Shown here: positions 15,001 to 26,804 of the stretch, one piece after another
Position numbering within the stretch: the first letter of the stretch is position 1
How the letters are laid out: each line of letters starts with the position of its first letter
Origin: Amphibalanus amphitrite
Taxonomy: Eukaryota; Arthropoda; Thecostraca; Balanomorpha; Balanidae
Reading direction: 5' to 3'
Assembly (NCBI RefSeq): GCF_019059575.1
Contig: NW_024881830.1
Location: 124,001-188,000, forward strand
DNA: 64,000 nt
Made by a program: the position numbers and the translations under genes
The notes under the pieces: model-generated
The model's input: only the letters and a program-made list of their open reading frames with translations
The model's database searches: none
What the model was told of the DNA's origin: nothing

Positions 15001-16109
15001 TCCTTTTAACTCTCCTGTCTCGTCTGTCTGCAACTCGCCTGTCCCTTTTACGTCCATGTCCCTTTTATGCAACTCGTCTGTCCCTTTTACACACGTTGCG
15101 TACATACCCACTGACTACCGTGTTTTTTTCGTTTGGCAAGGACTCGTCTGTGTGTACTGTGTAGGTTCTGTGGATGGCACCGTCTACCTGTCACCCAAGT
15201 TGATGGTCATTGGCACCGCATGGCCACGACGGAACTGGGGGTGTCACTCGTACTGTCACCCTCACGGTCACTGCCTCTGTCACTGTCATCGCCCTGTCAG
15301 TGTCAGTGTGCCGATGGAATCTGGGCTCTCTCCTGCATATAGCACTTTCGGTGTGTGTGCAGTGAGCGCCCTCAGACAACAGACTTACAGTCTAATCTCC
15401 CAACGCAGCCCGTGTTGGTGTTACTACATAACTGCCAGAAGGAATAGGCGTGGCCCGATGACGCCCAGTGACGCTTGATGACGCCAGAAGAGCGGTCGTT
15501 GACGTCAAATGTGGCGGGCACGTGTTGGTGACGGATGACGGACTGAGACCACACCCCCGTGTCAGTCGAGGTAGCATGTGGTGGCCGATGTTGCGCATCG
15601 GTGGAAGCGTGATCCTCGACACCGGCCTAGGTGCAACCCATTACCCAGAACCCTGGCACCGAGTAGTGTGAGCTGGGCCAGGACACAACTTCAGGCGTGT
15701 CCTCGGCGGACACAGTAGCCGCCAGGCTTCCCGTCGTGCGCGGCTGCTAACGGAGCCAGGGCCGGTCGAGGACGGCACGGGACGGGGACCCGGCCAGCCG
15801 GCTCTGCCAACCTACCGGACCGCCGCGCCCCCTCCAAAAATGCCGGGACTGTGGGCACGGTCAGCCCGGCAGACTGTCGCCAAAACGCTGACGTAGAAAA
15901 ATCCGACCTTCAGCCAGAAAAAAAACGACCGCGACCAGCAGCTATTGGCGAACACCTCCGGGTCATATACTAGGTTTTAATAATCTAATGATTCAAAATA
16001 AGGATTATTTATTTATTTATTTATTTATTTCTTTATTTATTTATTCATTAGGCTGACGTCATGTCTACGGTCAGACCAGTCATGTGACTGTCGCTGCCAC
16101 GCCCCCATT

Positions 16110-16193
<84 letters not shown>

Positions 16194-19100
16194 TCTCTCT
16201 CTTTCTCTCTCCCTTCACCTTTCTCTCCTCTCTCTCCCTCTCTCCTCTCCTCTTACGCACGTATTTGCCCCCTCACTTCCTCACACATCCTCACTTTTTT
16301 GTCCTCTCTCTGCTTTTCATCCTCTCTCCCTCATTTCCTACTCCTGTCTTACTGTTGTCCTGGTTCTACTCACCATTTTATGAGCGAGTTGCACTGCTGT
16401 TGGCTTCAAGCCAAACTTTCCCTGATCAGTGCCTAAGGTCGGATGCCTCCCCGTGGAGAAAGGAACCGGACCAGTCATTGCAAGGCTGGCAAGTTGCAAC
16501 CTTCAGCATTCGACCGTGCCCGTTAACCCGCGCCCTGGTGGGGTCTGTTTATAACGCGACCTGGTGGGGGGGGGGCTATTTTTTGCCCCCCCCCTCGTAT
16601 CTCCGAAACTACTGGACGGATCCGCAAAATTCAAACGGCGTTCGAAAGGCCTGACAAATTTGTCGAAGGAAACCAAATTTCATTGACCCCGGGGTCACCG
16701 ATGACGTCACAGGTCAGGTCAAAGATGAAATGTTTCACCGTTCACGGGTCTTCTAGGGAATGCGCTATAACACCGAGGAAAACGTATTTTGTCGAGAATC
16801 AGCGGTAGGGCGTCAGTTGCCTAGTAGATATGTTGCTATTAGAGGTCACTGGCAATACCAGGTCAGGTCACAGGTCAGGTCACCAAGGGTCACAGGTCAG
16901 GTCACATGAGCCCAACTTTACTAAGGTTGTGTGATACATGTTTTATGGCCAATTTTTCATTTCCAACTCAATGGTGTTGGTTATAAGACTATCAGGTACG
17001 GCTTAGGTCACTTTCTGGTGAAGTTCAGGTCAAGGTCAGGTCAAGGTCAGGCCAAAAAAGGTCAATTTTTAAAGTTGATAGTTTTGCATAAAATGGGTAT
17101 TGATTCGATGCAGATCGTCACGGGGAGTCTAATGGTGGTCTTTGTTTTGCGCTACGGGGTCTAGAATTGCTAAAAATTGAGTTTGAAAATTTGACGTGAT
17201 CAATTTTGAACAGTTTTTTCGCTATAACTTCGCCAAAAAAAGAGGTATCAATCTCAAATTTGGTATGTGGATGGAAGGCGGTAAGGACTATTACATATAT
17301 TCCGGTTTTTGCGAAATTCAAAAAACTTTTTGGATTTTTCGGCTATTATATCCAAAAAATCTATTTTTTGATTTTTGGGGGTCAAAATCCAAAAATTTCA
17401 AAAATCCGAGATAACAGTTTTGTAGCCCTGTCCAATCTACAGCTTTTATGTCTTAATCATTTTTCTGTACTTGCAAAGCTATAGGCCTGACAGCTCTTCC
17501 CGCGAAACCCTTTTTTGGGTCGAAAACGGCAGAACATGACGTCACTCTGACGTCATTTCCGGCCAACCTATCATAGCCTTTGGAAAAATTTTTGGTCACA
17601 ATGTGTAAAATTGATGTCCGGGAGGGTACTGAAAGTTTGGTGACGATCGGCGCAGCGGTTCTGGAGATATATCGAAAAGTCTGGAGGGGGGGCAAAAAAT
17701 AGCCCCCCCCCCCCACCAGGTCGCGGGTTAATGTAAATGGGTTCCTGGCAAGGAAAGGAGTGCCAGACGCCACGCTCAGTGTTACCCTGACTGACGCCAG
17801 GATGGTCACGTGATTCATATAGTGTGACATGTACCGGTTTGTCGTCAGGTCAGGCTGGGCTTCATTTGCATTACGCTGCCGCGAGCAGTCACGTCAATGG
17901 GCCACTTACTCCCGCCTCATTTGGGCAACGTTCTGCCTTTTACGTAGTGATAGTTCCACTAATATTGCATATATTCTTATTTTACGTGCCGGACATTTCG
18001 TTAGCAAGTCTTTCCGTATACTATCCTTGCTGTTTTACTGACATTTCATTCGGCGTTATATGCGTGCCAGTGTGGCGTCATGTCTGGTCAGAAGGATCAG
18101 TCCCTTGAAGTCAGCACCATTGATCACTGATCAGCCCCGACAAATCAGCACTCAGAAGTGATCCGACAACACCAGCTCAGGTCTTGCCGTGCAGTCGAGC
18201 CGTACACAGCTGTGCATCAGCCCGTCCGTCTGCAGTCCTGCACCATTCGACTGCGGAGTGACCATGGACAGCCGCTGCCAGTCGGGCCTGTCTCTCCGGC
18301 CCGGCGGCTAACACGCCGATCCGACGTGCCTGCGGGACAGCTCAGGCCACAGTGTTTGTTTTTAGGCGGTACGGGACCGCGCCCCTTTGTTGGACCACTC
18401 CCTGCAGTAGGTGGCACGGCGGGTCCCTCGGCCTGCGTCGGTGGCTGGGACGCTTCCGGACGGCTGCTTGGAATGTCACAGCGGAGACAGCAGGGTTGTG
18501 CAGCTGTGACCTTAGCGTACGGCGAGCAAATGTGTCTAGGTGTTTGGAGTTTTGCTAAACCTGTTGTCGTCTCTGCAGGTCACGGTTTTTTGACCGGACG
18601 AGCGGGGTCAGTGATACAGAACAAACAGGGATTGTGTTCCTAGTCGGACCGTGCAAATACCAGTCGGACGATAGTGTTTCTAACCGGTCGGTCCGTGTTG
18701 TTACCAATTGGGCCCTATTGTTACCAGCTGGTCGTTGCTGTTACTGACCGGTCCGGCCTGGTGACTAAGGTCTGTCCATATGGATGCTAAACGCCCGGCC
18801 CGACGCGACCGACCAAGGTGATCAACATTCAACGCCGCACCCTGTCCCCCCCCCCCCCCCACCCGGTCCGTCTCCGCCCCAGCCTGTCAGTGGCCTGGAG
18901 ACAGCGACTGATTATGGCTGGACAGGGTACTGCCCTGTCCTGACGTGTGACTCCGGGACTCCAGCCGGCCGTGCTGAGGGGGTGATGCTCTCGATGGGCC
19001 CTGCGTGTCGGCTGGTGGGTCAGACTGGGTACTGCTACTGCTGCACGCTGCTCAACACATGCATCTTCAGTCAGGCACTGTCGCAACGCTACTTGTAGCG

Positions 19101-22100
19101 CTTCGTCAAAACAAACAGCGTCAGACATGATTGAGTGGCTAATTTAGAGCCTCATCATGTGCTCTGGAGGTGAAGGCGAGAGGACGCAGATAAGATTCGC
19201 TGCTGTCTGCTTTCGCATTGTTCTAGTGCAGCTAAGTATGTGCTGTAGTGCCGTTCATCCGTTCCACCCAGCTCAGTGCGAGTCAGCCATGTGGAGTCTG
19301 AGTCAATCTGGAGACTTATAAGAACCGTGACAAAAACACTGAGCTGTTGGCGTGGTGGCACTGGCCTCCTCTCCCTGACCCGGTCCCGGTTACGTGGTCT
19401 TTCAGGGAGGGATGTGATCCAGCCTGGTTAATGCCACTGGCTGCTGTATTATATCTGCTCGTTGATGTGCCCATTGTTGCTGACTGACCTGCCGTATGTG
19501 CGACTCACGAGGTATTCAAATGCGGCTGTGTTCGACGTTTTAGTAATGAAGGCCCGGTTGTAGGGCCGGATCCTGACAGGGCGGTCGATCTCCCTCCTGG
19601 CCGCGGCTCGCAGGACGTGACATTGGCCGCCCCTGGCCCCGACCGCAGGTAGGGGGGGGGGGGGGGTCAGTGGTCATGTCACGTGGGGGGGGGCTCTGGC
19701 CGACGTGGACGCTGGCGCTGGCACTATTTTCTGGCCGGACTATTTTCAGGCTGTCGCGGCGCCCAACGGCAGGCGGGTCTGTCACCGATCCAAGGACCTG
19801 GGCGGGGTCCGACGGCGACCCTGCTGACCTCGGCTGGGCACGAGTGGGCACCACAGACCGAGACTGATACAATTGTGATCCAGGCTGGCCCAGGCTGACC
19901 AAGGTGGTCCTCGATGGACCTCGACGGACCGTAGGACCTCAAGTGACCCTGAATGACCCCGTCTGACCTCAACTGACCCAGACTGATCCCGTCTGATCCA
20001 GACTAACCGCAGAACTCTGATTGACCCCGGCTGACTCTGACTGACCCTGGCGGCCGTTGTAGCTCTCAAGGTTCCCTGACGTCGAACCTGGCTGCTGCAG
20101 CTGACGACCTCTGACCCCTGACCAATGACGGCGTGCGGTAGTCGCATCGCTCCGGCTCGGTGGTGACTGCCGCTGTCTATGATCCGGGTGGTCCGGTCAC
20201 AGCCAGACATCTAGTTTGTTGGTGGTGTCGATCGATTGGCAAGGTCAAGGCATATTTTTGCACGCGGTCGCCAGCCCTTCGTCTGTGTGTTGGAAGTTGA
20301 CGGGGATGTGTGACTTCCAATTCACACTCAATTCCTCCCATACGCCGTCGGCTAGCGAATTTCTCTGAGGACCATCACCATCAGACATGGTCAGGGAAAC
20401 CGCGCAGCTCGGAGGGCTTAGGGAGCGCAGCTCGGTATGCTCTTGCTCTTGATGAGTTACATCGCATCCCGTCTCTCGGCTCCGCCCTAACCCAGTCTGT
20501 TCACTGCGGCATCAACTCGCCTCCCTCACAAGCACCAGGAGGGACGCTGCGGCACTGCTTCTCCGTAGGGAGTCCGCAAGTAGTCCGGTGAAGCCGCCCG
20601 GTGAAGTCCGTTGGAGTCCGACGGTGCGATTAAAGGAAGACTGCCACCTTCAAAAAGTTTTCTCAGATCGGCCTATGATTTATTCCCTGGACAAAACAAA
20701 ATTTTAGAATTCACCTGACAAAGTATCATCACGGAAATCGCGAAAAAAAAATTGTCGATTATCATACAATTATCAATCGGTTAATGTCTAGCGACAATGT
20801 TTACACAGCACTAGACTTCAAGGTCATAAGATTATTACATTTTATTTGAAAAAGTAAGGTATTTTATGATTTACTAATATATGATTTCATAAGAAATTGG
20901 CCATGTTTAATTTATTTTGCATTTAAGTTCGTAAAACATTTAAAAATCATGGCTCATTTGGAATCAGGGTCTGGCCCATGTTAAACCCCATTTCCCACAC
21001 TTTTTTGGAAAAAATGAACTACTGAATATATAAGTTTAACTTTTATTTTGACACTCCAAAATTCTTCTCTGATCTCGAAACAATCAAAGTTTTGACATAT
21101 ATTTACCAAAAGATAAGAAAATTCATGTTTCAAAGTTATCGATAAACAGTAGAGATGTCGGTTTTCTTGGACTAAAAAAATGGCATCAAACTGAACTTTG
21201 GTCTCCGATTTCTCGCAAACGGGTTCGAATTTCGGAAAACCGACTTCAGTCTGGGACATAGGTGGCTCAGCTCTAGTGAAAACCGTTTTGTGGAAAAAAG
21301 GTGGCAGTCTACCTCTGCTCGAGCGTCACAGCGGTGGTGGGACTGGCCCGTCGCCAGACTGTCACAGACCCCCTCTGTCCTGAGCGCCCTGACACGGAAA
21401 TCTGGGGGCCGGCCGCCCGTCAGTGCACCCGTGAGACCCAGCTGGTAATAATTATTTGTCAAATGAAAAATGTGGTCCGTTAGATGCAAGCTAATTTCGT
21501 GTCATTCACTTTGCCTTCACTATTGTTTGACATTGCTTATGGAAAAGATGATTTGTCATGGACCGCGAATGTCGGACGAAGGAAAGGAATGGCCGGCGCT
21601 GACTGCATCGTCTCCGTCTGACGGACCTGTTGTTTTAGAATGAGTCACACGCTGTTCAGCACGTGTCTGTTCGTCCATGATCACGGTGACGCCCTCCATC
21701 CACTGCCCACGGACGGTTGCTGAGTGTCGCAGACGACTGATATCCGCTTCTGATTGCTGCTTTCCGCTGGCAGCGAGCGGTGTCCGTTGTTGGCGGCTGC
21801 AGACGGCTGTCGGCTGCTGGTAGATATTGACGGTTGCTGACTGGTGTCTGCCACTGACGGTCATGCTGACCGCTGACGGCTGTCCGCTACTGGCGACTGC
21901 TGACCATCACTGTCCGCTGCTGGTGATTTCTGACGGCTGATGTCCGCTGGTCTGTCCCCTGCTGAAGGCTGCTGACTGGAACACCTCTGGCGATGATGGA
22001 CGGTCGCTGAGGGTTGCTGTCGGCTGCTGATGGGTGCTGGCGGCTGCTGACTGCTGTTTGACGGCTTCAGACGGCTGATGTCCACTGGTCTGTCCTCTGC

Positions 22101-24782
22101 TGAGGGCTGCTGACTGACGCCTCTGACGATGATGAACTGCTGTTGACGACAGCAGGGCGGGTGTTGCCGCCGCCGGTGACGACCGACGCTCCGTCACGTC
22201 GCCACCGACAATTTATCAGTGTGACGGGGACGTGCAGCCATCGACAGCGACCATTTATTGCAGGGCAATCGGGCGTGCTCGAACCGGCCTCGGCCGCGTT
22301 ATTTATGTGTCCCCGGAGATATTTTCGTCAGCAGCTCCAGATGCATAACCAAGCGCCGCTGTATGTGTGGAAACTGTTGAGTTTATTGTACTTCGTACAC
22401 ATTTTAGTGCTTACCAAGAGGTGTTTGTCTCTTTGGAGGTAATTAACTCGTTTTTTCGCCTAGGTCTGCCTGCTAATGTGACACGTGTCTCACAGACGGC
22501 CCTGGTGACAGTACTTTCCGTTAGGTATGACGGGTGCTAACGGGTCAGGAGAAAGGATGGACATCCCACAGACACGGAACATGAATACCGAGCTGGCTAA
22601 CGGAACACAAAACCGGCTCAGTCTGTGTCCGTATACATAAAAACACAGAGTGACTAATTGGAAAACCGCCGCAGTGACTGATTCAACGGCACGCGATCTC
22701 ACGTAGGTACTGCCGGTAGTTGTGCTTCACCTTGGGCGTCCTTGCTAGCTTCTAAGCCTACCTGCAATGAATCAGTACGTTACGCCGGCCTGGATTTTAA
22801 GATTTGCTGAGCCTGCTTCTGACGCGGATCGCCAGAGTTAGATCCTTTTCATGGCGGTGCTAATTGTACTGCGTTAGTCTGCTACCTAAGTCATTTCGTG
22901 TACCGCTGTTAGGAGCATCTCAACATTTTACTTGCGGGCCTGTTGTTCAGTGGCAAGATTTTTTCCACGAGTTTCATTGGCCATATCGATATTTTATTTG
23001 TTCAGGCTCTTCTCACGTTCATTCATTGAACCAGCCCTCCACAGCAGCCGAACCGAAGCCAGCGCCGTGGCGAACAACTCTGAACTAACAGTTTCCTCCT
23101 TTGTCCGGCAGATGGCATGACGGGCGTGCCGTTTGTGGACGCCAACATGCGCGAGCTGCGTCTGACGGGCTGGATGAGCAACCGTGGCCGACAGAACGTG
23201 GCCAGCTTCCTGACCAAGGACCTGGAACTGGACTGGAGGCTGGGCGCCGAGTGGTTCGAGTCGCAACTGGTCAGTGATGGGGGGGGGGGGTAGTTTGAAT
23301 CGCAGCTGGTCACTGACCAGTGGGATGAAGCGGGGAGTGAGGAATTGAGGATGGTAGAGGGTAGGTAGTTGAGTGGGTAGTGGTGGGGACGGCTGAATTT
23401 AGCGGTCGGGTCACTCGAGCTCATCGCTGTATTGGGTCCGTCTTATTTCCTCATTTCTCTATAAAGTTGGCAGCCAATAAATATGACCATTTGTCTTTCA
23501 GTTGGACCACGACGTGTGCAGTAACTATGGCAACTGGAACTACTCGGCGGGCATCGGGAACGACCCGCGAGAGAACAGGAAGTTCAACATGATCAAACAG
23601 GCCATGGACTACGACCCGCAGGTCTGTACCTGCGCGTCCTCGGCGTCCCATCTCGAACTGTCGACATTTTCCGCTTGACTGCAACTTATGGCTCGCTTAG
23701 GTCCTCTCTGGTTTCATTATCTGTGACTGATGACTATGCATGCTCTATGTTCTCAGGGCGACTATGTCCGTCAATGGATGTTATCATTGACTATGTTTAT
23801 TCTATGCTCCCACAGCAACTACGTACGTCATGGGGTGCTGTCGGGGACTATATTTTATTCCCCCAGGGCGACTATGTCCGTCTGTGGGTGCTGCCGGTGA
23901 CCATGTTTGCTCTATTTCACCCAGGGCGACTATGTCCGTCTGTGTGTACCTAAGTGACTATGTTTTATGCTCTCCAGGGCGACTACGTCCGTCAGTGGGT
24001 TCCGGAGCTGCGCTCGGTACCGGACGGCCGGGTCCACATGCCGTGGACGCTGACACCGTCTGTGCGCCGGGACATTGACTACCCTCAGCCCATGGTGCGC
24101 GCTCCCGAGTGGCAGCGGCACGCGCCCGGATCGGCGGTAGGTGACTGTAACCTCCTAGTGTCTCCATACACTGACTGGTTCGCACACTACCTTGTTTTCC
24201 AACCCTCCGACATTTACTCATACACAAGACTTTGAGACAAATAGTATATTTACCGTGTTCGATTATAAACTCCGTCGATGATCGATTCCTACCGTCTGAT
24301 TGTTGTTTAGCCGGTCTCCCATCTGTCAAAGCACACCGGCGTGACTTTCGTGCCGTTCGCCCAGCTCACGGCGACTCTGTAGTCTGTCCTTGTGTTTATT
24401 GGGGCTTTCGGGCGCGCTGATAACTGATTACGACTGTCATTTTGCGCCCAATCTGATCGCACTGTGTCATCTGGGCAGTAATCGCCACGCCATGTGTGGA
24501 TCGCCCATGATCGTAAATACAATACAATACAATACAATACATCTGTGGTCTTTGGTCGTACTGTCTGTGCTTGCTTGCTCGTACGGTGTGACCTTTCTGA
24601 TCGTATTTTGTTCGCAGGGACCGGGCCGCGGTGGCGGCGGTGGCAGAGGCGGCCGGGGTGGCGGCGGCAGAGGTGGGGGTCACAGGGGCGGCGGTGGAGG
24701 GGGCGGTCCGGGACGCGGCCAGCGGCGCGGCATAGACTTCTACTTCAGTAGCAGCTCAGCGGGCGGCGGCGAACGGAGGTAG
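1..24782 (+). CDS. Cryptochrome DASH (CRY-DASH), 3' part, five exons
   Basis: FAD-dependent blue-light protein of the photolyase/cryptochrome family; CRY-DASH members repair or bind UV-damaged, mostly single-stranded DNA. Exons: 1-91 (start off window), 23112-23269, 23502-23621, 23978-24136, 24618-24782; all junctions are GT-AG and phases agree, giving 230 residues. Seen: the FAD-domain block [12 protein letters not shown], then [21 protein letters not shown] and [13 protein letters not shown], in the order typical of CRY-DASH. The C-terminus is a Gly/Arg-rich stretch of about 35 residues (RGG-like) followed by RGIDFYF, a C-terminal motif also known from vertebrate CRY-DASH. Exon 1 joins exon 2 exactly where the family has W-x-x-G-x-TGVPF, so no exon is missing from the 23-kb intron 92-23111. 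That intron contains a complete antisense gene. Odd: tandem copies of the exon-4 acceptor lie upstream of it. The identification is firm; the N-terminal photolyase half is outside the window. Confidence 0.92.
162..3259. mobile_element. Non-autonomous TIR DNA transposon carrying a satellite array
   Basis: Perfect 34-bp terminal inverted repeats at 162-195 and 3226-3259 (outer bases CCATAGTG) are flanked by a 5-bp target duplication TAAGG at 157-161 and 3260-3264. The inner ends hold an imperfect palindrome and several AACGTCA-type motifs. There is no transposase; most of the interior is a 371-bp tandem array. The family is not recognised: a 5-bp duplication is seen in several superfamilies and the tip does not match one I can name. 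It lies in CRY-DASH intron 1. Confidence 0.85.
395..2830. repeat. 371-bp tandem satellite array inside the TIR transposon
   Basis: About seven head-to-tail units. The landmark CGGCTCCTAAAAAG recurs at 691, 1062, 1434, 1805 and 2176, i.e. every 371-372 bp; a diverged version follows near 2546. Central units are nearly identical while the first and last are clearly diverged, the pattern expected when unequal exchange homogenises the middle of an array. Open frames on the minus strand repeat with the units and are not genes. Confidence 0.9.
3265..5849. other. CRY-DASH intron 1, GC-rich stretch without a recognised gene
   Basis: Increasingly GC- and CpG-rich towards 5700. Open frames on both strands look like composition effects; none matches a family I know. 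It includes the 3' flank of the SMYD4-like gene, with an AATAAA on the minus strand near 5260 as a possible but distant poly(A) signal. Confidence 0.4.
5850..7959 (-). CDS. SET and MYND domain protein, SMYD4-like, two exons
   Basis: Putative protein-lysine methyltransferase using S-adenosylmethionine. Exons 7959-7305 and 6946-5850 (minus) are joined by a GT-AG intron, giving 583 residues. The start ATG at 7959 is the first in the open frame. Residues 1-210 are helical and would correspond to the N-terminal TPR-like part of SMYD4. The MYND zinc finger lies at about 241-280 (Cys/His pattern beginning CQNC and ending HRAEC). The SET core NHSCDPN is at 440-446, GEELQDNY at 467-474, and the post-SET cysteines CRCSAC at 498-503; the C-terminal part is helical. 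All key SET motifs are present, so the enzyme looks intact. The gene lies wholly inside CRY-DASH intron 1 on the opposite strand. Human SMYD4 is longer (about 800 aa), so this may be a shorter arthropod SMYD4 paralogue. Confidence 0.87.
7960..16004. other. CRY-DASH intron 1, no recognised gene
   Basis: Mixed-composition DNA with GC-rich islands near 9900-10450, 12800-13600 and 14450-14660. Degenerate short motifs occur, for example GGCTGTG-type repeats at 12000-12150 and CACTGTCA-type repeats at 15240-15320. Proline- and arginine-rich open frames here overlap on several frames and follow base composition; none carries a domain I recognise. Confidence 0.4.
16005..16210. repeat. (TTTA)n and (CT)n microsatellites
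   Basis: 16005-16049 is a TTTA run with one CTTT interruption. 16112-16210 is an almost pure CT run of about 100 bp. The long Ser/Leu open frame across it is a repeat artefact. Confidence 0.97.
16523..17731. mobile_element. TTAA-flanked non-autonomous element (piggyBac-like ends)
   Basis: TTAA at 16523-16526 and 17728-17731 bounds a segment whose ends are inverted copies: TTAACCCGCG, then ACCTGGTGGGG, a G run, CTATTTTTTG and a C run. The left end has an extra segment of about 26 bp that splits the match. TTAA target sites and CCC tips are typical of piggyBac relatives. No transposase is visible. The interior holds repeated AGGTCAGGTCA motifs (16859-16907 and 17020-17055). About 1.2 kb; family assignment is tentative. 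Confidence 0.65.
19870..20060. repeat. Degenerate GACTGACC-type short repeats
   Basis: Roughly 10-bp imperfect units (TGACCTCAACTGACCC, GACTGATCCCG and similar) run head to tail. Low sequence fidelity; probably an old minisatellite. Confidence 0.6.
21700..22150. repeat. Degenerate GCTGACGGCTG / TGTCCGCTGCTG repeats
   Basis: Imperfect 12-15 bp units with GACGGCTGCTG and TGTCCGCTG cores run through about 450 bp, partly grouped into larger near-duplicates (for example the segments around 21940-22000 and 22070-22120). The Gln/Ser-rich open frames on the minus strand reflect this repeat. Confidence 0.65.
23740..24000. repeat. Tandem copies of the CRY-DASH exon-4 acceptor and exon start
   Basis: The block (pyrimidines)-CAG-GGCGACTATGTCCGTC is present five times, with the first exon-like base at 23757, 23816, 23867, 23925 and 23978. 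Spacing is 51-59 bp; the last is the true exon 4. Copy 2 is the most diverged (CAGCAACTACGTACGTC). Four copies keep an AG acceptor in front of GDYVR codons. Reading on from copies 3 and 4 meets stops, so they look like decoys. Confidence 0.9.
24516..24541. repeat. (AATAC)n microsatellite
   Basis: About five AATAC units in the last CRY-DASH intron. Confidence 0.9.
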
Positions 24783-26804
24783 CGGAATGTGGGGCTGGGG
24801 GACCAGCGGTGGACGGTGGCAGCCGGGTGGAGTGGCGGACCGGGCGGAACGGATGGCGGTCTAGACATTGACGGCCGGCAGTGAAACGGCGACGACGTTC
24901 GGAAGCGGTTGTGCGTAGCGGCTAATGGCTCTCGGTGATTTTGTTACTGCGGATGCCCAGACTCTGGGTTTTTGAGTGATGTTAGATCTGCTGCTGGTTA
25001 ACAGTTCTCAACTCAGGGTTCGTTACACCTCATCGTTTTTACAAAGCCTTTTATCAGTTTTACACGCCCCAGCAATTATGCTGTCATCTAGAGTCTCCGT
25101 GCACGTTTATAAGATATATTTGACCGTTCTTACAGTAGACAGCGTTGTTTTTTACATTTATAGAGCATTTTATTATGCATATCAACAACCACGTTCTTCC
25201 TGAGTTAGTCGCTGCTTGTTTTGAGGTGGTGTGTGCAATGTGCATGGACGTCCGTCCATTTTTTTCTTCTGAAAAGACAAATGAACCATCGCCCGTGAAT
25301 GGTGGCACCAGAATGCCCTTTAGCGTGGTGGTTTTTGTTGTGCTAGTGTCTAAATATCGTGGCGCTCATGACGTGATGCAGCATTGAATACAACATTGAC
25401 TACAGTACATTTGAACGGCTGAGGTTGTGAGACGTACCGCGGGATGTGCCGGATTAAGTTCTGTGTAGAAGCCAGGACCTTGACTATTGGACAACAACCC
25501 GCAGTCTCGGTCTCGACAATCTTCTCACCGTTCATACTGTTCGGTCCGCTCTAGGAATAGAGCTCCGCGTACGCAATGGGATGAACAAACAGAACGATGT
25601 AATATGGCAAAGACACTGTATTGTCACGTAAATACGTTATGCGGCCACCTGGCCATCCCTGTTAGTCTGAAGCTATCCAACACACAGAGACACACTGTCC
25701 GCGAATCGAGTCAGACGGATGATCACACCCTCCGACGACCTCCCCCACACACGCGTCTAAACCGAGCTCGGCAGTCGGCCGTGGTGTGACATTAGTAAAT
25801 ACGGCGTACACTGCTACTGGACGACGGAATGGCACCACTGCATTATTATCGCTTCACTTCACACTATTTTGTGTAAACGATTGGACAGAGCGGCCCTGCT
25901 CTTCGACATCACAAAGGTAGGCGGGAATCGTTGGAAGGTCGGCAGGTTAGTAAACAGGACGTGACCTGCCAGCGACCTCGTTTGACCTGCCCTAGCTGTA
26001 AACAGCTGAGGCTGACCTAGCCTCACGAGCCCAACTCAGAGTTGGACCAGCTTTGACTATTTCCGACCATTTGAACCATTTCGTTTGACGAACAATATGA
26101 ACCTCCCGCCCGGACTTAGAGACTTTGAGTTCAGGGCTGAATATGACCCCCATGGAAGACAACTGGATGCTGATTTGTACATGGGCGTGCAATGTTTGTA
26201 CTGTGAGTTGAAATGTGGTCCACGCCTCTACTGGCAAGGTGACCAAAGAGTTTGGTCCTTTCGAGCAGGTACCAGCCGGCGTCTGAAGAAGTCGGGACGG
26301 CAGGACATGAGAAGGCATTGGACGAATATTTGGGCGGCGCAAATATTGACTGGACGTGGAAGCAGTACCGCATGCTGCATAGTATACATATGAAGCGGTA
26401 CAAACACTATCCATAACCAATATTGTCTCTGTGCTAAGTAATAGAACCTGTAAAACACTCGTAGTGCGACACAATTGACTGATGCTAAAACTCACACAAC
26501 ACCTAGAAACGGACAGCACATGGCGCCATGCATACACCTTGGTCCCTGGCTAAGACACTGGCGCACACTCACCCTTCCCAGCTGTACTACGCATTACGCA
26601 TAGCATCTACTTACACCACCTCTGTACCCTTTCCGGACTATACACAATTCATACAGCTCGATTCCTAGCACATCGACCAAACTGGAATGATCTCAGACTC
26701 ATCTGCGTTGGCGGGCCACTGGAAAGCCCCCTACTTGGCGACCCAGTGGGACCTATGGTCGCACTTCTTCCCCTCCTATCCTGGCGCCGCCTGATGTTGC
26801 GATA
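24783..26804. other. Intergenic region between convergent CRY-DASH and ACSS1-like genes
   Basis: Holds the 3' untranslated regions of both genes. I see no further gene, tRNA or clear repeat, and could not place a convincing poly(A) signal for either transcript. Confidence 0.5.

Larger units (their letters stand above)
17732..23111. other. CRY-DASH intron 1, distal part, low-complexity patches
   Basis: No gene recognised. Contents: a C run at 18845-18861, G runs at 19651-19667 and nearby, degenerate GACTGACC-type repeats at 19870-20060, an AT-rich stretch at 20640-21280 and GACGGCTGCTG-type repeats at 21700-22150. The acceptor of CRY-DASH exon 2 is at 23110-23111. Confidence 0.45.

Noticed and set aside
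16048-16383. Ser/Leu-rich and Arg/Glu-rich open frames
   Set aside because: Produced by the (CT)n microsatellite.
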